DNA from: Gimesia algae
GTDB lineage: Bacteria; Planctomycetota; Planctomycetia; Planctomycetales; Planctomycetaceae
Direction of reading: 5' to 3'
DNA length: 64,000 bases
Assembly: GCF_007746795.1 (NCBI RefSeq)
Contig: NZ_CP036343.1
Location: 3,714,369 to 3,778,368 of the forward strand
Of this stretch, positions 19,798 through 28,048 are shown piece after piece (within the stretch, counting starts at the first letter, position 1; each line of letters starts with the position of its first letter). The notes beneath the pieces were generated by a model. It did no database searches and was not told the DNA's origin. It saw only the letters and a program-made list of their open reading frames with translations. The position numbers and the translations under genes are program-made.

Positions 19798-21117
19798 ATG
19801 GCAAATCAGCTTGAGCAGGCGATTAAAGACAAAACGGCAACCATAGGAATTATTGGCTTAGGCTATGTCGGGCTGCCTCTGATTGACGCTTTTGTAAACA
19901 GCGGTTTCAAAACCATGGGTTTTGATGTTGATCAAAACAAGGTGGAACAACTGCAGGCTGGTAAAAGTTATATTCAGCACATTCCTTCAAAAACAGTCGC
20001 AAACTGGCTGGAGAAAAAGCAGTTCGAAGCAACTGCAGAAGCTTCGCGAATGAAAGAAGCAGACGCCCTGCTGATCTGCGTCCCCACCCCTCTCACACCG
20101 AGTCGCGACCCTGACCTGACTTATGTGGAAAAAACCACTGAGGCGATTGCTGCCAGTTTGCGTCCCGGACAGCTGGTCGTTCTCGAAAGTACGACTTACC
20201 CGACGACGACCCGCGATGTCCTGCTGCCGATTTTAGAAGCGACGGGGCTCAAAGTCGGCGAAGATTATTATCTTGCGTACAGCCCGGAACGGGAAGATCC
20301 CGGCAACCCTGATTTCTCTGCCGCTGGAATTCCCAAAGTGGTGGGCGGGTTAGATGAGAACAGCCTGCGGATTGCCGCCGCTTTATACGAACATGCGGTA
20401 GTTAATGTCATCCAGGTCTCCTCAGTGGAAATTGCCGAAGCCTGCAAGATTCTGGAAAACACCTATCGCGCCGTTAATATTGCGATGGTCAATGAACTCA
20501 AAACACTATTTGACCGCATGAACATTGATGTCTGGGAAGTCATTGATGCTGCGAAAACGAAGCCCTTTGGCTTTCAGGCCTTCTATCCGGGTCCCGGACT
20601 AGGTGGTCACTGCATCCCCATTGACCCGTTTTACCTGAGCTGGCTGGCACGCAAGGAAGGACAGACAACCCGTTTCATCGAGTTAGCAGGGGAAGTCAAT
20701 ACTCGCATGCCACGCTACGTGATTGACCGACTGTCAGAATTTCTCAATCAGCATGCCAAACCACTCAAAGGCAGCAAAATCTGCATGCTGGGTGTGGCCT
20801 ACAAAAAAGATGTCGATGACCCACGCGAAAGTCCTTCTTTCCACCTGCTCGACCTGCTGCTGGAACGGGGTGTCGAATTTACTTACAACGATCCTCATAT
20901 TCCGAAACTTCCCAAAATGCGACACCACAATGTTCCTGCAATGGATAGCCAGGAATTAACCCCTGAGTATCTGGCGGCACAGGATTGTGTGCTGATTGCC
21001 ACCGATCATACAGCTTATGACTATGACTTCATCGTCAAGCACAGCAAGATGATCCTGGACACACGCAATGCAACCAAAAATGTGAAAACGGGACGCGAGA
21101 AAATCTTCAAGGCGTAA
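19798..21117 (+). CDS. Nucleotide-sugar dehydrogenase (UDP-GlcNAc/ManNAc dehydrogenase type)
   Basis: 439 residues of the UDP-glucose/GDP-mannose dehydrogenase family. The NAD site is GIIGLGYVGLPL. The catalytic Cys is in GPGLGGHCIPIDPFYL. SPEREDPGN and GVAYKKDVDDPRESPS are the usual signatures of the WbpA/UDP-N-acetyl-hexosamine branch rather than of plain UDP-glucose dehydrogenase. It oxidises the C6 hydroxyl to an uronic acid for surface polysaccharide. AAGGA lies 11 bases upstream. It stands alone, without adjacent polysaccharide genes. Confidence 0.92.
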   Translation: MANQLEQAIKDKTATIGIIGLGYVGLPLIDAFVNSGFKTMGFDVDQNKVEQLQAGKSYIQHIPSKTVANWLEKKQFEATAEASRMKEADALLICVPTPLTPSRDPDLTYVEKTTEAIAASLRPGQLVVLESTTYPTTTRDVLLPILEATGLKVGEDYYLAYSPEREDPGNPDFSAAGIPKVVGGLDENSLRIAAALYEHAVVNVIQVSSVEIAEACKILENTYRAVNIAMVNELKTLFDRMNIDVWEVIDAAKTKPFGFQAFYPGPGLGGHCIPIDPFYLSWLARKEGQTTRFIELAGEVNTRMPRYVIDRLSEFLNQHAKPLKGSKICMLGVAYKKDVDDPRESPSFHLLDLLLERGVEFTYNDPHIPKLPKMRHHNVPAMDSQELTPEYLAAQDCVLIATDHTAYDYDFIVKHSKMILDTRNATKNVKTGREKIFKA

Positions 21118-21138
21118 GAGCACTGACTTATCAAGAAC

Positions 21139-21166
21139 ACAGCCCGGCTCCCTGGAACCGGGCTGT
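21139..21166. terminator. Hairpin terminator between convergent genes
   Basis: A strong GC stem, ACAGCCCGG with CCGGGCTGT, lies between the dehydrogenase stop and the DUF1802 stop. The T tract is poor, but the position suits a bidirectional terminator. Confidence 0.6.
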
Positions 21167-21185
21167 TCTCATAGATATGCAGAGG

Positions 21186-21761
21186 TTATTGAGCGCTGGC
21201 AACGACTTCCTGAAACGCCTGCCCTGCTTCCTGGAACTGTTCTGTATTAAGAACGGGCTGCAGATTGCCTGTGGCATAGTCCTGTGAGAGTTCTACCCAG
21301 GAATGACAGCCCGCATAACGGGATTCCTGGTCCACTTCAAAAGGATGCTCCAGACGGAATACGCGAACCAGCAATACAAACAGTCCCGGATTTTTATATT
21401 CAAACCGCTGCTGAATCGTCTCCTCATTCAACACCTGCAGCGCCTGCAGTCGTAAAAGCTGCGACGGATCCTTGAGCTCCAGAACCGCTTCAACGACAGA
21501 ATAGAGTGCCAGATTCAACTTCCCGGTAGCTGGCTCCTGAGCCAAAGGCAGACTCAACAGACTGCTTTTCTCAGACTGTAGTTGTTCTGCCCCCTGATGA
21601 AAGCGTGTGGGAAACATCCAGAACTCACCGTGCTCAACGCGAAAGCCGGCTTCTCCTTCGTGAATGCCCCCTTTCCGAACAATCACCGATTGAGTCCCCT
21701 GCTCCAACGCAGCGCAGACGGCTCCCCATTCTTTCAATGCGATTCGATTCTGTGACTGCAT
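21186..21761 (-). CDS. DUF1802 family protein
   Basis: 191 residues. The N-terminal IALKEWGAVCAALEQGTQSVIVRKGGIHE followed by FRVEHGEFWMFPT is the DUF1802 signature. The function is unknown. It has no signal peptide or membrane segment, so it is likely cytoplasmic. It is 31 bp downstream of the FG-GAP gene and may share its transcript. Confidence 0.85.
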   Translation of the reverse strand: MQSQNRIALKEWGAVCAALEQGTQSVIVRKGGIHEGEAGFRVEHGEFWMFPTRFHQGAEQLQSEKSSLLSLPLAQEPATGKLNLALYSVVEAVLELKDPSQLLRLQALQVLNEETIQQRFEYKNPGLFVLLVRVFRLEHPFEVDQESRYAGCHSWVELSQDYATGNLQPVLNTEQFQEAGQAFQEVVASAQ

Positions 21762-21792
21762 TCGTCTGCCCGATCACGGCTTGAAAACGGAA

Positions 21793-23739
21793 TTACTTCG
21801 TTGAACGCGGATTTTGCATCCAGTACAGGTAACCATCTTCGGCTCCGACAATCAGATCGCGCACTCCATCCTGATCCCAGTCAACCGTGCAGGGACTACT
21901 GGTGTGCCCGGCCAGTTTTCGCGAACTGAGTGGTCCCATTTTCTTGAGAACCGTTTTCCCATCGACTGTTTTTTCATTGCGGTATAAGTCGGCATTCATA
22001 CTGTTTACCAGTAAGTCGAGTCGACCATCACCGTCCCAGTCAACCACATGCAGTTTATAGCGTCCACTTCCGCCGGCACGTTTAGGATTGAGTTGAATCG
22101 GCTTGAGGGTTTCATCGACAAAGATCCGCTTCCCAGGCAGCAACTTCAAATCCTTACCGGTTCCCGTCCGTTCGAAATATGACAGGTAACCTTCATGGTC
22201 CAACATCACCAGATCCATCAGACCATCCTGATTATAATCGACGGCGACAGGCGTTGTACGCCACTGCGTCACCAGTTGATTGCCTCGAGGATTCCACCAG
22301 TTCCATTCCGGCTTCGGTATTTCACCATTCCATTCGACTTGAATTGTCTGTGCCGGCGCCAGTTCCGGCCTGGTGCGTGTGCCAATATTCTGGTACCAGA
22401 GAATTTCTCCCCAGATCGAATTCACCAGCAAATCGGGCAGGCCATCCTGATTCCAATCCGCCACGGTCTGGGTCGTGTATCCCCACTTTGCTTCACAGGG
22501 GCCTTGAATAGAACCATTGGGTCCGGCCTGAATTCGTATCGGCCGTCCTCCCGCCTGCAGATAAACGGGTGCCGCCAGCCTGGGTTGCTGAGGATCCCCA
22601 TCCAGATTTTCGATCAGGCCAATATAACCTGCTGTATTTCCGACAATCAGATCTTCATCCCCGTCACCGTCCCAGTCGTACGCATAGGGAGTTGCGAGCG
22701 CTCCAAACTTGACTCCGGCTGCTTTCTGGCGGAAATAGCGAGGAGGCAGAAACTGAGGCAAGCCCCCCAGAAGCTCTCCCGTATTCTCCATGAAAGCCAC
22801 GCGGCCATCCTCATCACCAATCACCAGATCGACATCTCCATCCTGATCCCAGTCAATCGCTGAGGGAACAATCATCTGCAGATCCATCTGTAAAGGCTGT
22901 CCGTTATTATGTAGTCGACGGCCAGCAACATAACGGGGCTTTGTGCGGGAACCGGTATTCTCAAAATAGGTCAATTGATCCAGAAACTCACCACAGATCA
23001 AATCCAGATCGCCATCGTGATCAAAGTCTGCAAAGTTGGGAGAAGGCCAGCCAAACACTTCCAGAGGCTGATCGCCAACTTTGATCTTCGCCGGCTTTTC
23101 ATATTCCGGTTTTTGATCCGTCCCTGCGTTGTTCAAGACATACACGAATCCATGCAGCGGCCCATTCGTCCATTGCCCTTCTGAATTGTAGGCATCATCC
23201 CAGCCATAATCGCCCCAGTCACCGACGGCTACGACCAGATCCTGATCGCCGTCGCCATCATAATCAACATAGTACCATTGGTTGGCACGTACTTTTTTCC
23301 CGTGTACATTGCGGTCAACGGGTAAATCACTCAGCTTGTCAAATCCGTGCTTCTTGAAATCAACCACTTCGCGTCCTGATACCAGCACACGCGGGACTCC
23401 ATTTACATTGGACAGACACGTATTATGATACCCTTTTCCCAGACGAACCCCCGGCTCAAAGACCGGCATTTTATCTTTCCCACTCGAACGGTTTTCGAAA
23501 AAATAGGTACCATTGGATGGCTTGTCCGGACAGGAGACCAGCAGATCCATATCGCCATCACCATCAAAATCCAGGGGTAGAGGCCAGGCCCATAAACCAA
23601 CTCCCAGATCCACTTCGAGGCCTGGATGGTGATAGGTTAACTGTTCCAGTTCATCTGCTTTTGTTACGTCTGCTGCAGCGAAAAACAAACAAACAGAGCA
23701 CAAAGAAACAACAATTTGATTGCGAGGCGAAGCGACCAT
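21793..23739 (-). CDS. Secreted FG-GAP/VCBS repeat protein (integrin alpha-like propeller)
   Basis: 648 residues with a signal peptide ending near ADVTKA. I count nine calcium-loop repeats of the form DxDxDGxxDLxV (DFDGDGDMDLLV, DYDGDGDQDLVV, DFDHDGDLDLIC, DWDQDGDVDLVI, DWDGDGDEDLIV, DWNQDGLPDLLV, DYNQDGLMDLVM, DWDGDGRLDLLV, DWDQDGVRDLIV). These build an FG-GAP beta-propeller outside the cell, probably for binding polymers or surfaces. The start at 23739 is preferred for its AGGA spacing; the frame extends to 23778. No catalytic domain is seen. Confidence 0.88.
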   Translation of the reverse strand: MVASPRNQIVVSLCSVCLFFAAADVTKADELEQLTYHHPGLEVDLGVGLWAWPLPLDFDGDGDMDLLVSCPDKPSNGTYFFENRSSGKDKMPVFEPGVRLGKGYHNTCLSNVNGVPRVLVSGREVVDFKKHGFDKLSDLPVDRNVHGKKVRANQWYYVDYDGDGDQDLVVAVGDWGDYGWDDAYNSEGQWTNGPLHGFVYVLNNAGTDQKPEYEKPAKIKVGDQPLEVFGWPSPNFADFDHDGDLDLICGEFLDQLTYFENTGSRTKPRYVAGRRLHNNGQPLQMDLQMIVPSAIDWDQDGDVDLVIGDEDGRVAFMENTGELLGGLPQFLPPRYFRQKAAGVKFGALATPYAYDWDGDGDEDLIVGNTAGYIGLIENLDGDPQQPRLAAPVYLQAGGRPIRIQAGPNGSIQGPCEAKWGYTTQTVADWNQDGLPDLLVNSIWGEILWYQNIGTRTRPELAPAQTIQVEWNGEIPKPEWNWWNPRGNQLVTQWRTTPVAVDYNQDGLMDLVMLDHEGYLSYFERTGTGKDLKLLPGKRIFVDETLKPIQLNPKRAGGSGRYKLHVVDWDGDGRLDLLVNSMNADLYRNEKTVDGKTVLKKMGPLSSRKLAGHTSSPCTVDWDQDGVRDLIVGAEDGYLYWMQNPRSTK

Positions 23740-23891
23740 AATGGAATTTCCTAAATCGGAATGAGTAGTATCGTTCAATTTGTAATGACGTGCTATAATC
23801 CCACGGCTTTTGGTGTACCCCTATTTAACTCGAATCTACTGGAAGAATCCAGTCGTTCAATTCAGTACAAAATCAATAAGTTGAATATATA

Positions 23892-25454
23892 ATGAACTGG
23901 TTATTGTTATGTCGTCTGCTGGGGCTTGTGGGCATGCTGGTGGGAGCATCCATGGTCTTCAGTCTCCCCTGGGCTTTCCCCGTATTTGGCGAAGCAACGG
24001 AATTCGAGACAGCAGGGTTCTGGGGGATCTGTGGCGCGATCGCCTGCAGTCTGGGTTCCGGTTCCCTGCTCTATCTAATCGGCCGAAAAGAGCATGGCAC
24101 AATCTTACGGAAAGAAGCGCTGGCCATCGTGGGCCTGAGCTGGATTTATTCCGGAATTCTGGGCTGTCTTCCCTTTCTGTTTTCGGGTTCCATGGTGGCA
24201 CCCGATGTCCCGATGACGATTCCCGATGCACTCTTTGAATCCATCTCCGGGTTTACCACAACCGGGGCTTCTGTTCTCCGTGAACTGGAAGACCCGGCGC
24301 TGGTGCCCCGCTCGGTTCTGTTCTGGCGCAGTTTTACTCACTGCCTGGGCGGAATGGGAATCATCGTGTTGTTCGTTGCCATTCTGAGTCACCTTGGCGC
24401 GGGCGGTAAAGCACTCATGAAACGAGAAGTGCCCGGTCCTACCAGCGAAGCGGTCAGGCCGCGCGTGCGGGAATCGGCGATTGTGATGTGGGTCATCTAT
24501 GTGGCATTCACCCTGGTACTGGCCTTGATCTTGTGGCTGGAAGGGATGAGCGTATTTGATGCGTTCTGTCACAGCTTCGGTTCGATGGCAACCGGGGGAT
24601 TCAGTACGCACAATGCCAGTGTCGGCTATTTCAACAGCTGGCTGATTGAATTTACAATCGCTGTGTTCATGGTAATCGCAGGGACGAACTTTTCACTCTA
24701 CTTCCTCTCTCTGAAAAACCTGCGCTCCTCAAAAGATCATTCCTGGAAACATTTCTTTGCCCCTCTGCGAAATGACATCGAATACCGTACGTATCTGATT
24801 ATTCTGGCTTCGGCTACGATTTTTCTGACTTACAACCTGTTGAGCAATCAGATCTACAACAACCTTCCAGAGGCTTTGCGCTACGCCGGTTTTCAGGCAG
24901 TGTCGATCATGACGACCACCGGATATGGAACGGGTGATTTTGATACCTGGAATGAATCGTCCAAAATGCTGTTGCTGTTACTGATGTTTGTCGGCGGATG
25001 CGCCGGTTCAACCGCGGGAGGGATCAAAGTCATTCGATTCGTTCTGTTTGCCAAGATCATCTGGCTGGAAATCGAAAAATCATTTCGTCCAAATGTGGTC
25101 CGTCCTGTCCGCGTTGGTTCAGCGAATATTGAACAGGGGGTCCGGAATGATGTTACCGTCTACTTCAGCCTGGTCCTGATTATCTTCATTTTCAGCAGTC
25201 TGTTACTGACGGCAATTGAACCGAATACCGAATGGCGTATGAATAAGCCCGAAAAACTGATCGACTGCACCAGCGCTGTCGTTGCCACTCTCAACAACAT
25301 TGGTCCAGGCGTCGGCGAACTGGGGCCCACCGAGAACTACGCCGACTTTACACTCTCCGGTAAAGTTCTGCTGACCCTGCTGATGCTACTGGGACGACTG
25401 GAACTGTTCGCCATCCTGGTACTGTTTGTTCCTTCCTTCTGGAAAAACTACTGA
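23892..25454 (+). CDS. trkH: TrkH family potassium uptake protein
   Basis: 520 residues with about ten to twelve membrane segments in the four M1-P-M2 repeats typical of Trk/Ktr. The filter loops are [27 protein letters not shown] and NNIGPGVGE, each with the selectivity glycine. It carries K+ across the inner membrane, normally gated by a TrkA-type RCK subunit, and none is encoded nearby. It is divergent from the FG-GAP gene. Confidence 0.93.
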   Translation: MNWLLLCRLLGLVGMLVGASMVFSLPWAFPVFGEATEFETAGFWGICGAIACSLGSGSLLYLIGRKEHGTILRKEALAIVGLSWIYSGILGCLPFLFSGSMVAPDVPMTIPDALFESISGFTTTGASVLRELEDPALVPRSVLFWRSFTHCLGGMGIIVLFVAILSHLGAGGKALMKREVPGPTSEAVRPRVRESAIVMWVIYVAFTLVLALILWLEGMSVFDAFCHSFGSMATGGFSTHNASVGYFNSWLIEFTIAVFMVIAGTNFSLYFLSLKNLRSSKDHSWKHFFAPLRNDIEYRTYLIILASATIFLTYNLLSNQIYNNLPEALRYAGFQAVSIMTTTGYGTGDFDTWNESSKMLLLLLMFVGGCAGSTAGGIKVIRFVLFAKIIWLEIEKSFRPNVVRPVRVGSANIEQGVRNDVTVYFSLVLIIFIFSSLLLTAIEPNTEWRMNKPEKLIDCTSAVVATLNNIGPGVGELGPTENYADFTLSGKVLLTLLMLLGRLELFAILVLFVPSFWKNY

Positions 25455-25460
25455 CAAAAA

Positions 25461-25491
25461 CAGAGCACAGTCTGTATCAGACGGTGCTCTG
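25461..25491. terminator. Hairpin terminator after trkH
   Basis: CAGAGCAC pairs with GTGCTCTG, with an inner GTCTG/CAGAC pair, between the convergent trkH and ThuA genes. There are A residues on the left and few T on the right. Confidence 0.6.
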
Positions 25492-25516
25492 TGAAAACCG
25501 TTCTAATTGTCGCCGG

Positions 25517-26494
25517 TTATAGTTTTTTCGGCTTTTGCCCTGTTTTGTATTTCCTGGGTCCCGTGCCGGAATTGTTAGGATCGTACTCACCCGCCAGGTC
25601 TGTTTTTGCGCCGTCTGCAGGAATTTTGCCTTCCATTCCCAGTGACCACAAGATTCCATTCAGAGCCAGTTTCCTGACATTGGGATCTTTAAAGTCAAAT
25701 GGGTGTGCAGTCGTTGTGAAGAAAACACGGCCTTTGGACCCATCTTCGCCGGTATAGGTTTTAGTCCAGGCTACCGGATTATCCAGAGGATACTTTTCCA
25801 GGTTTCCTTTCATCTCATGCCCGGATTTGAGTGAGTGCCCGGTCAGTAAAGGCTGACTGTCACCTGCCAACTGATGTCCTTCACTTCCTCCGTCGACATG
25901 GTACAACCAGGAGTAAGCTTTGTAGGGTTCCACGCCTCGCAGAATCGGGTGATCTTTAGCATCGTCGTTAATCGTCACTTTGGTGAGGTGCTCATGTCCG
26001 TCACCGAAGTGGCCGTGATGCGTGATCCATTTCTGTCCAACGAGCTCTGCAATTTTTTTATCATTCCATTCTTTATAAGGACTTTCAGGATCCCGGAAGA
26101 GAAATGCATGTGTTGCCGTACGAAAGCCGACGACCGGTTTTCCCGATTTCACGTACTTTAAAAAATACTGAAACTGTTCGGGGGGCAGATCGCGAAATCG
26201 AGTGAACAACACCATCAGATCAGCATTATCAAGGGCTTCCAGACCACTGATAGACTTCTGATTTCCCGGCGAGATATTTCCGTCCTCATCCAGGGAATAG
26301 CAGACGGTCACATCAAAGCCGTAATCGCGTTTCAGAATTTGAGCCAGCATCGGCATGGATTCTTCAGAGCGATATTCATCGTCCCCGGTTACAAATACAA
26401 CATGTGGTTTTTCAGCAGCCTGCGTTTCCACAGTAAATAACGATCCCGATACTAGCGAGAAAAAACCAATCCAGAGAAAAGACCACGATTTCAT
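25517..26494 (-). CDS. Secreted ThuA-domain protein
   Basis: 325 residues with a signal peptide ([12 protein letters not shown] to QAAEK). The ThuA/glutamine-amidotransferase-like fold shows as [42 protein letters not shown] and the late [14 protein letters not shown] motif here written [11 protein letters not shown]. ThuA proteins are linked to sugar use, but their reaction is not settled. The start at 26494 is set by CAGGAG; the frame runs on to 26542. Confidence 0.9.
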   Translation of the reverse strand: MKSWSFLWIGFFSLVSGSLFTVETQAAEKPHVVFVTGDDEYRSEESMPMLAQILKRDYGFDVTVCYSLDEDGNISPGNQKSISGLEALDNADLMVLFTRFRDLPPEQFQYFLKYVKSGKPVVGFRTATHAFLFRDPESPYKEWNDKKIAELVGQKWITHHGHFGDGHEHLTKVTINDDAKDHPILRGVEPYKAYSWLYHVDGGSEGHQLAGDSQPLLTGHSLKSGHEMKGNLEKYPLDNPVAWTKTYTGEDGSKGRVFFTTTAHPFDFKDPNVRKLALNGILWSLGMEGKIPADGAKTDLAGEYDPNNSGTGPRKYKTGQKPKKL

Positions 26495-26711
26495 GAATAC
26501 TCCTGCCAACGCTGAGGGCTTGCGGTGTGCGAAGCAGAACAACCAGCTTCGTTTCAGCTTCCATCGTAGCGAACCCGGTTACCCGAAATCAATTGTTGAA
26601 CAGGAGAACTCTTGACCTTGGCCCTCAGATTCTGCATGCTGGAATATTGTACTGGTCGCTCTTTTTCCCGTTCACAACAGGAACTACAACCTTTTTTGAG
26701 TCTCAATTTAT

Positions 26712-27926
26712 ATGAAAAACTTTGCACACAGCGCTCGACTAACCGCTCTTATTGTTCTGCTGACGATCTTTGTATTCAATGCAAGCTTAACCGCTGCGCC
26801 TCCGCAGAATCTTCCTGCGGTATCAGACAAGCATATCCATCAACGCGGCAGCTATCTGAACAGTAAGCATCAATTCGAATCGGCCAAAGCCGGGCATGTT
26901 GCTTTTCTGGGCGGCTCCATTACGGAAATGAATGGTTATCGCCCGATGGTCATGGCGTTTCTCGAAAAGACTTTTCCGGAAACCAGATTTCAGTTTACGA
27001 ATGCCGGCATCTCTTCTACGTGTTCCAATACGGGGGCTTTTCGCACCAGTCGAGATGTCTTGAGCCAGGGGCCCGTGGATCTGTTTTTTGTGGAATTCGC
27101 CGTCAACGATGACCAGGATGCCGGCCACTCTGAAACCGCCGCCATTCGGGGTATGGAAGGCGTCATTGCCCAGATCCGCCGCCATAACCCAAATGCGGAT
27201 ATCGTGATGGTTCACTTTGTGAATCCCTCGATGCTTGAGACCATTCAAAACAAGAAGAAACCCCTCTCCAGTTCCAGCCACGAGCAGGTTGCCCGCCACT
27301 ACCAGGTCTCCACCATCGACCTGGCGAGTGAAGTCGCGCGCCTGATTCAGGCAAACCAGCTGACCTGGAAACAGTTCGGGGGCACCCATCCTGCTCAGTT
27401 TGGAAATGCCATCTGCGCAGCGATGATTGAGAAACTGTTGACAAAAGCCTGGCAGGAATCGGGAGAACCGGTCAAACATCCTGTTCCCGTGAAATCACTC
27501 GATCCTCACAGTTTCAGCAAGGGACACTTTATTGACATCAAAAATGCGAAGATCGAGTCAGGCTGGACGATTGCTGTTCCTAAGTGGGATGACATCCCCG
27601 GCAGTAAGCGCAGTCGCTTCACCAGCATTCCCATGCTGTCTGCAGATGAAGCCGGCGCGGAACTGGAACTTGATTTTGAAGGCACTGCCCTGGGCGTTTA
27701 TGTTGTCGCGGGCCCTGATGCCGGCATCCTGGAAGTCAGCATCGATGGGAGGCCGTTTCAACCATACGACCTGTATCATCATTACAGCAAAGGCCTGCAT
27801 TACCCGCGTTCTGTGATCTTTCACAGTGAGCTAAAACCAGGCAAGCATCAGGCAAAGATTCGCATCAGTGAGAAAACTTCCAGCAAGGGACACGCCGCGC
27901 GGATCATGTCGTTCGAGGGCAATTGA
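26712..27926 (+). CDS. Secreted SGNH/GDSL hydrolase
   Basis: 404 residues with a signal peptide ending near TAAPPQ. The SGNH block I is FLGGSIT with the nucleophile Ser, block II is the Gly in TNAGISSTC, and block III is EFAVND. Block V reads FGGTHPAQFGN: the His is present, but the usual Asp three residues earlier is Gly. A C-terminal beta-rich region (residues 270-404) follows, perhaps a carbohydrate-binding jelly roll. Such proteins deacylate polysaccharides. The ribosome-binding site is weak. Confidence 0.82.
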   Translation: MKNFAHSARLTALIVLLTIFVFNASLTAAPPQNLPAVSDKHIHQRGSYLNSKHQFESAKAGHVAFLGGSITEMNGYRPMVMAFLEKTFPETRFQFTNAGISSTCSNTGAFRTSRDVLSQGPVDLFFVEFAVNDDQDAGHSETAAIRGMEGVIAQIRRHNPNADIVMVHFVNPSMLETIQNKKKPLSSSSHEQVARHYQVSTIDLASEVARLIQANQLTWKQFGGTHPAQFGNAICAAMIEKLLTKAWQESGEPVKHPVPVKSLDPHSFSKGHFIDIKNAKIESGWTIAVPKWDDIPGSKRSRFTSIPMLSADEAGAELELDFEGTALGVYVVAGPDAGILEVSIDGRPFQPYDLYHHYSKGLHYPRSVIFHSELKPGKHQAKIRISEKTSSKGHAARIMSFEGN

Positions 27927-27945
27927 ACGATCAATATCAGTCATC

Positions 27946-28039
27946 TAGAGCGCATCACATTTAACCATAGCGTCTCACAATCTATTCTACTCGGTCCAAA
28001 TGGCCCTGGAGACGCGACAGTAAAACTGGACACAGTTTA
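27946..28039 (+). repeat. 94-bp palindromic repeat, copy 2 (MITE-like)
   Basis: Nearly identical to copy 1, from TAGAGCGCATCACATTTAAC to CACAGTTTA, with the inner arm changed to GAGACGCGA. It lies 20 bp after the SGNH gene and 9 bp before the stop of the convergent hydrolase-like gene. Confidence 0.85.
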
Positions 28040-28048
28040 GACGACTGT

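Noticed and set aside
22195..22863. A 222-residue open frame on the plus strand
   Set aside because: It lies wholly within the FG-GAP gene on the other strand. Its periodic Ile/Asp/Pro composition simply mirrors the calcium-loop repeats, and there is no ribosome-binding site.
26823..27479. A 218-residue open frame opposite the SGNH hydrolase
   Set aside because: Shadow frame of a well-supported gene with signal peptide and SGNH blocks. No family is seen in the antisense product.
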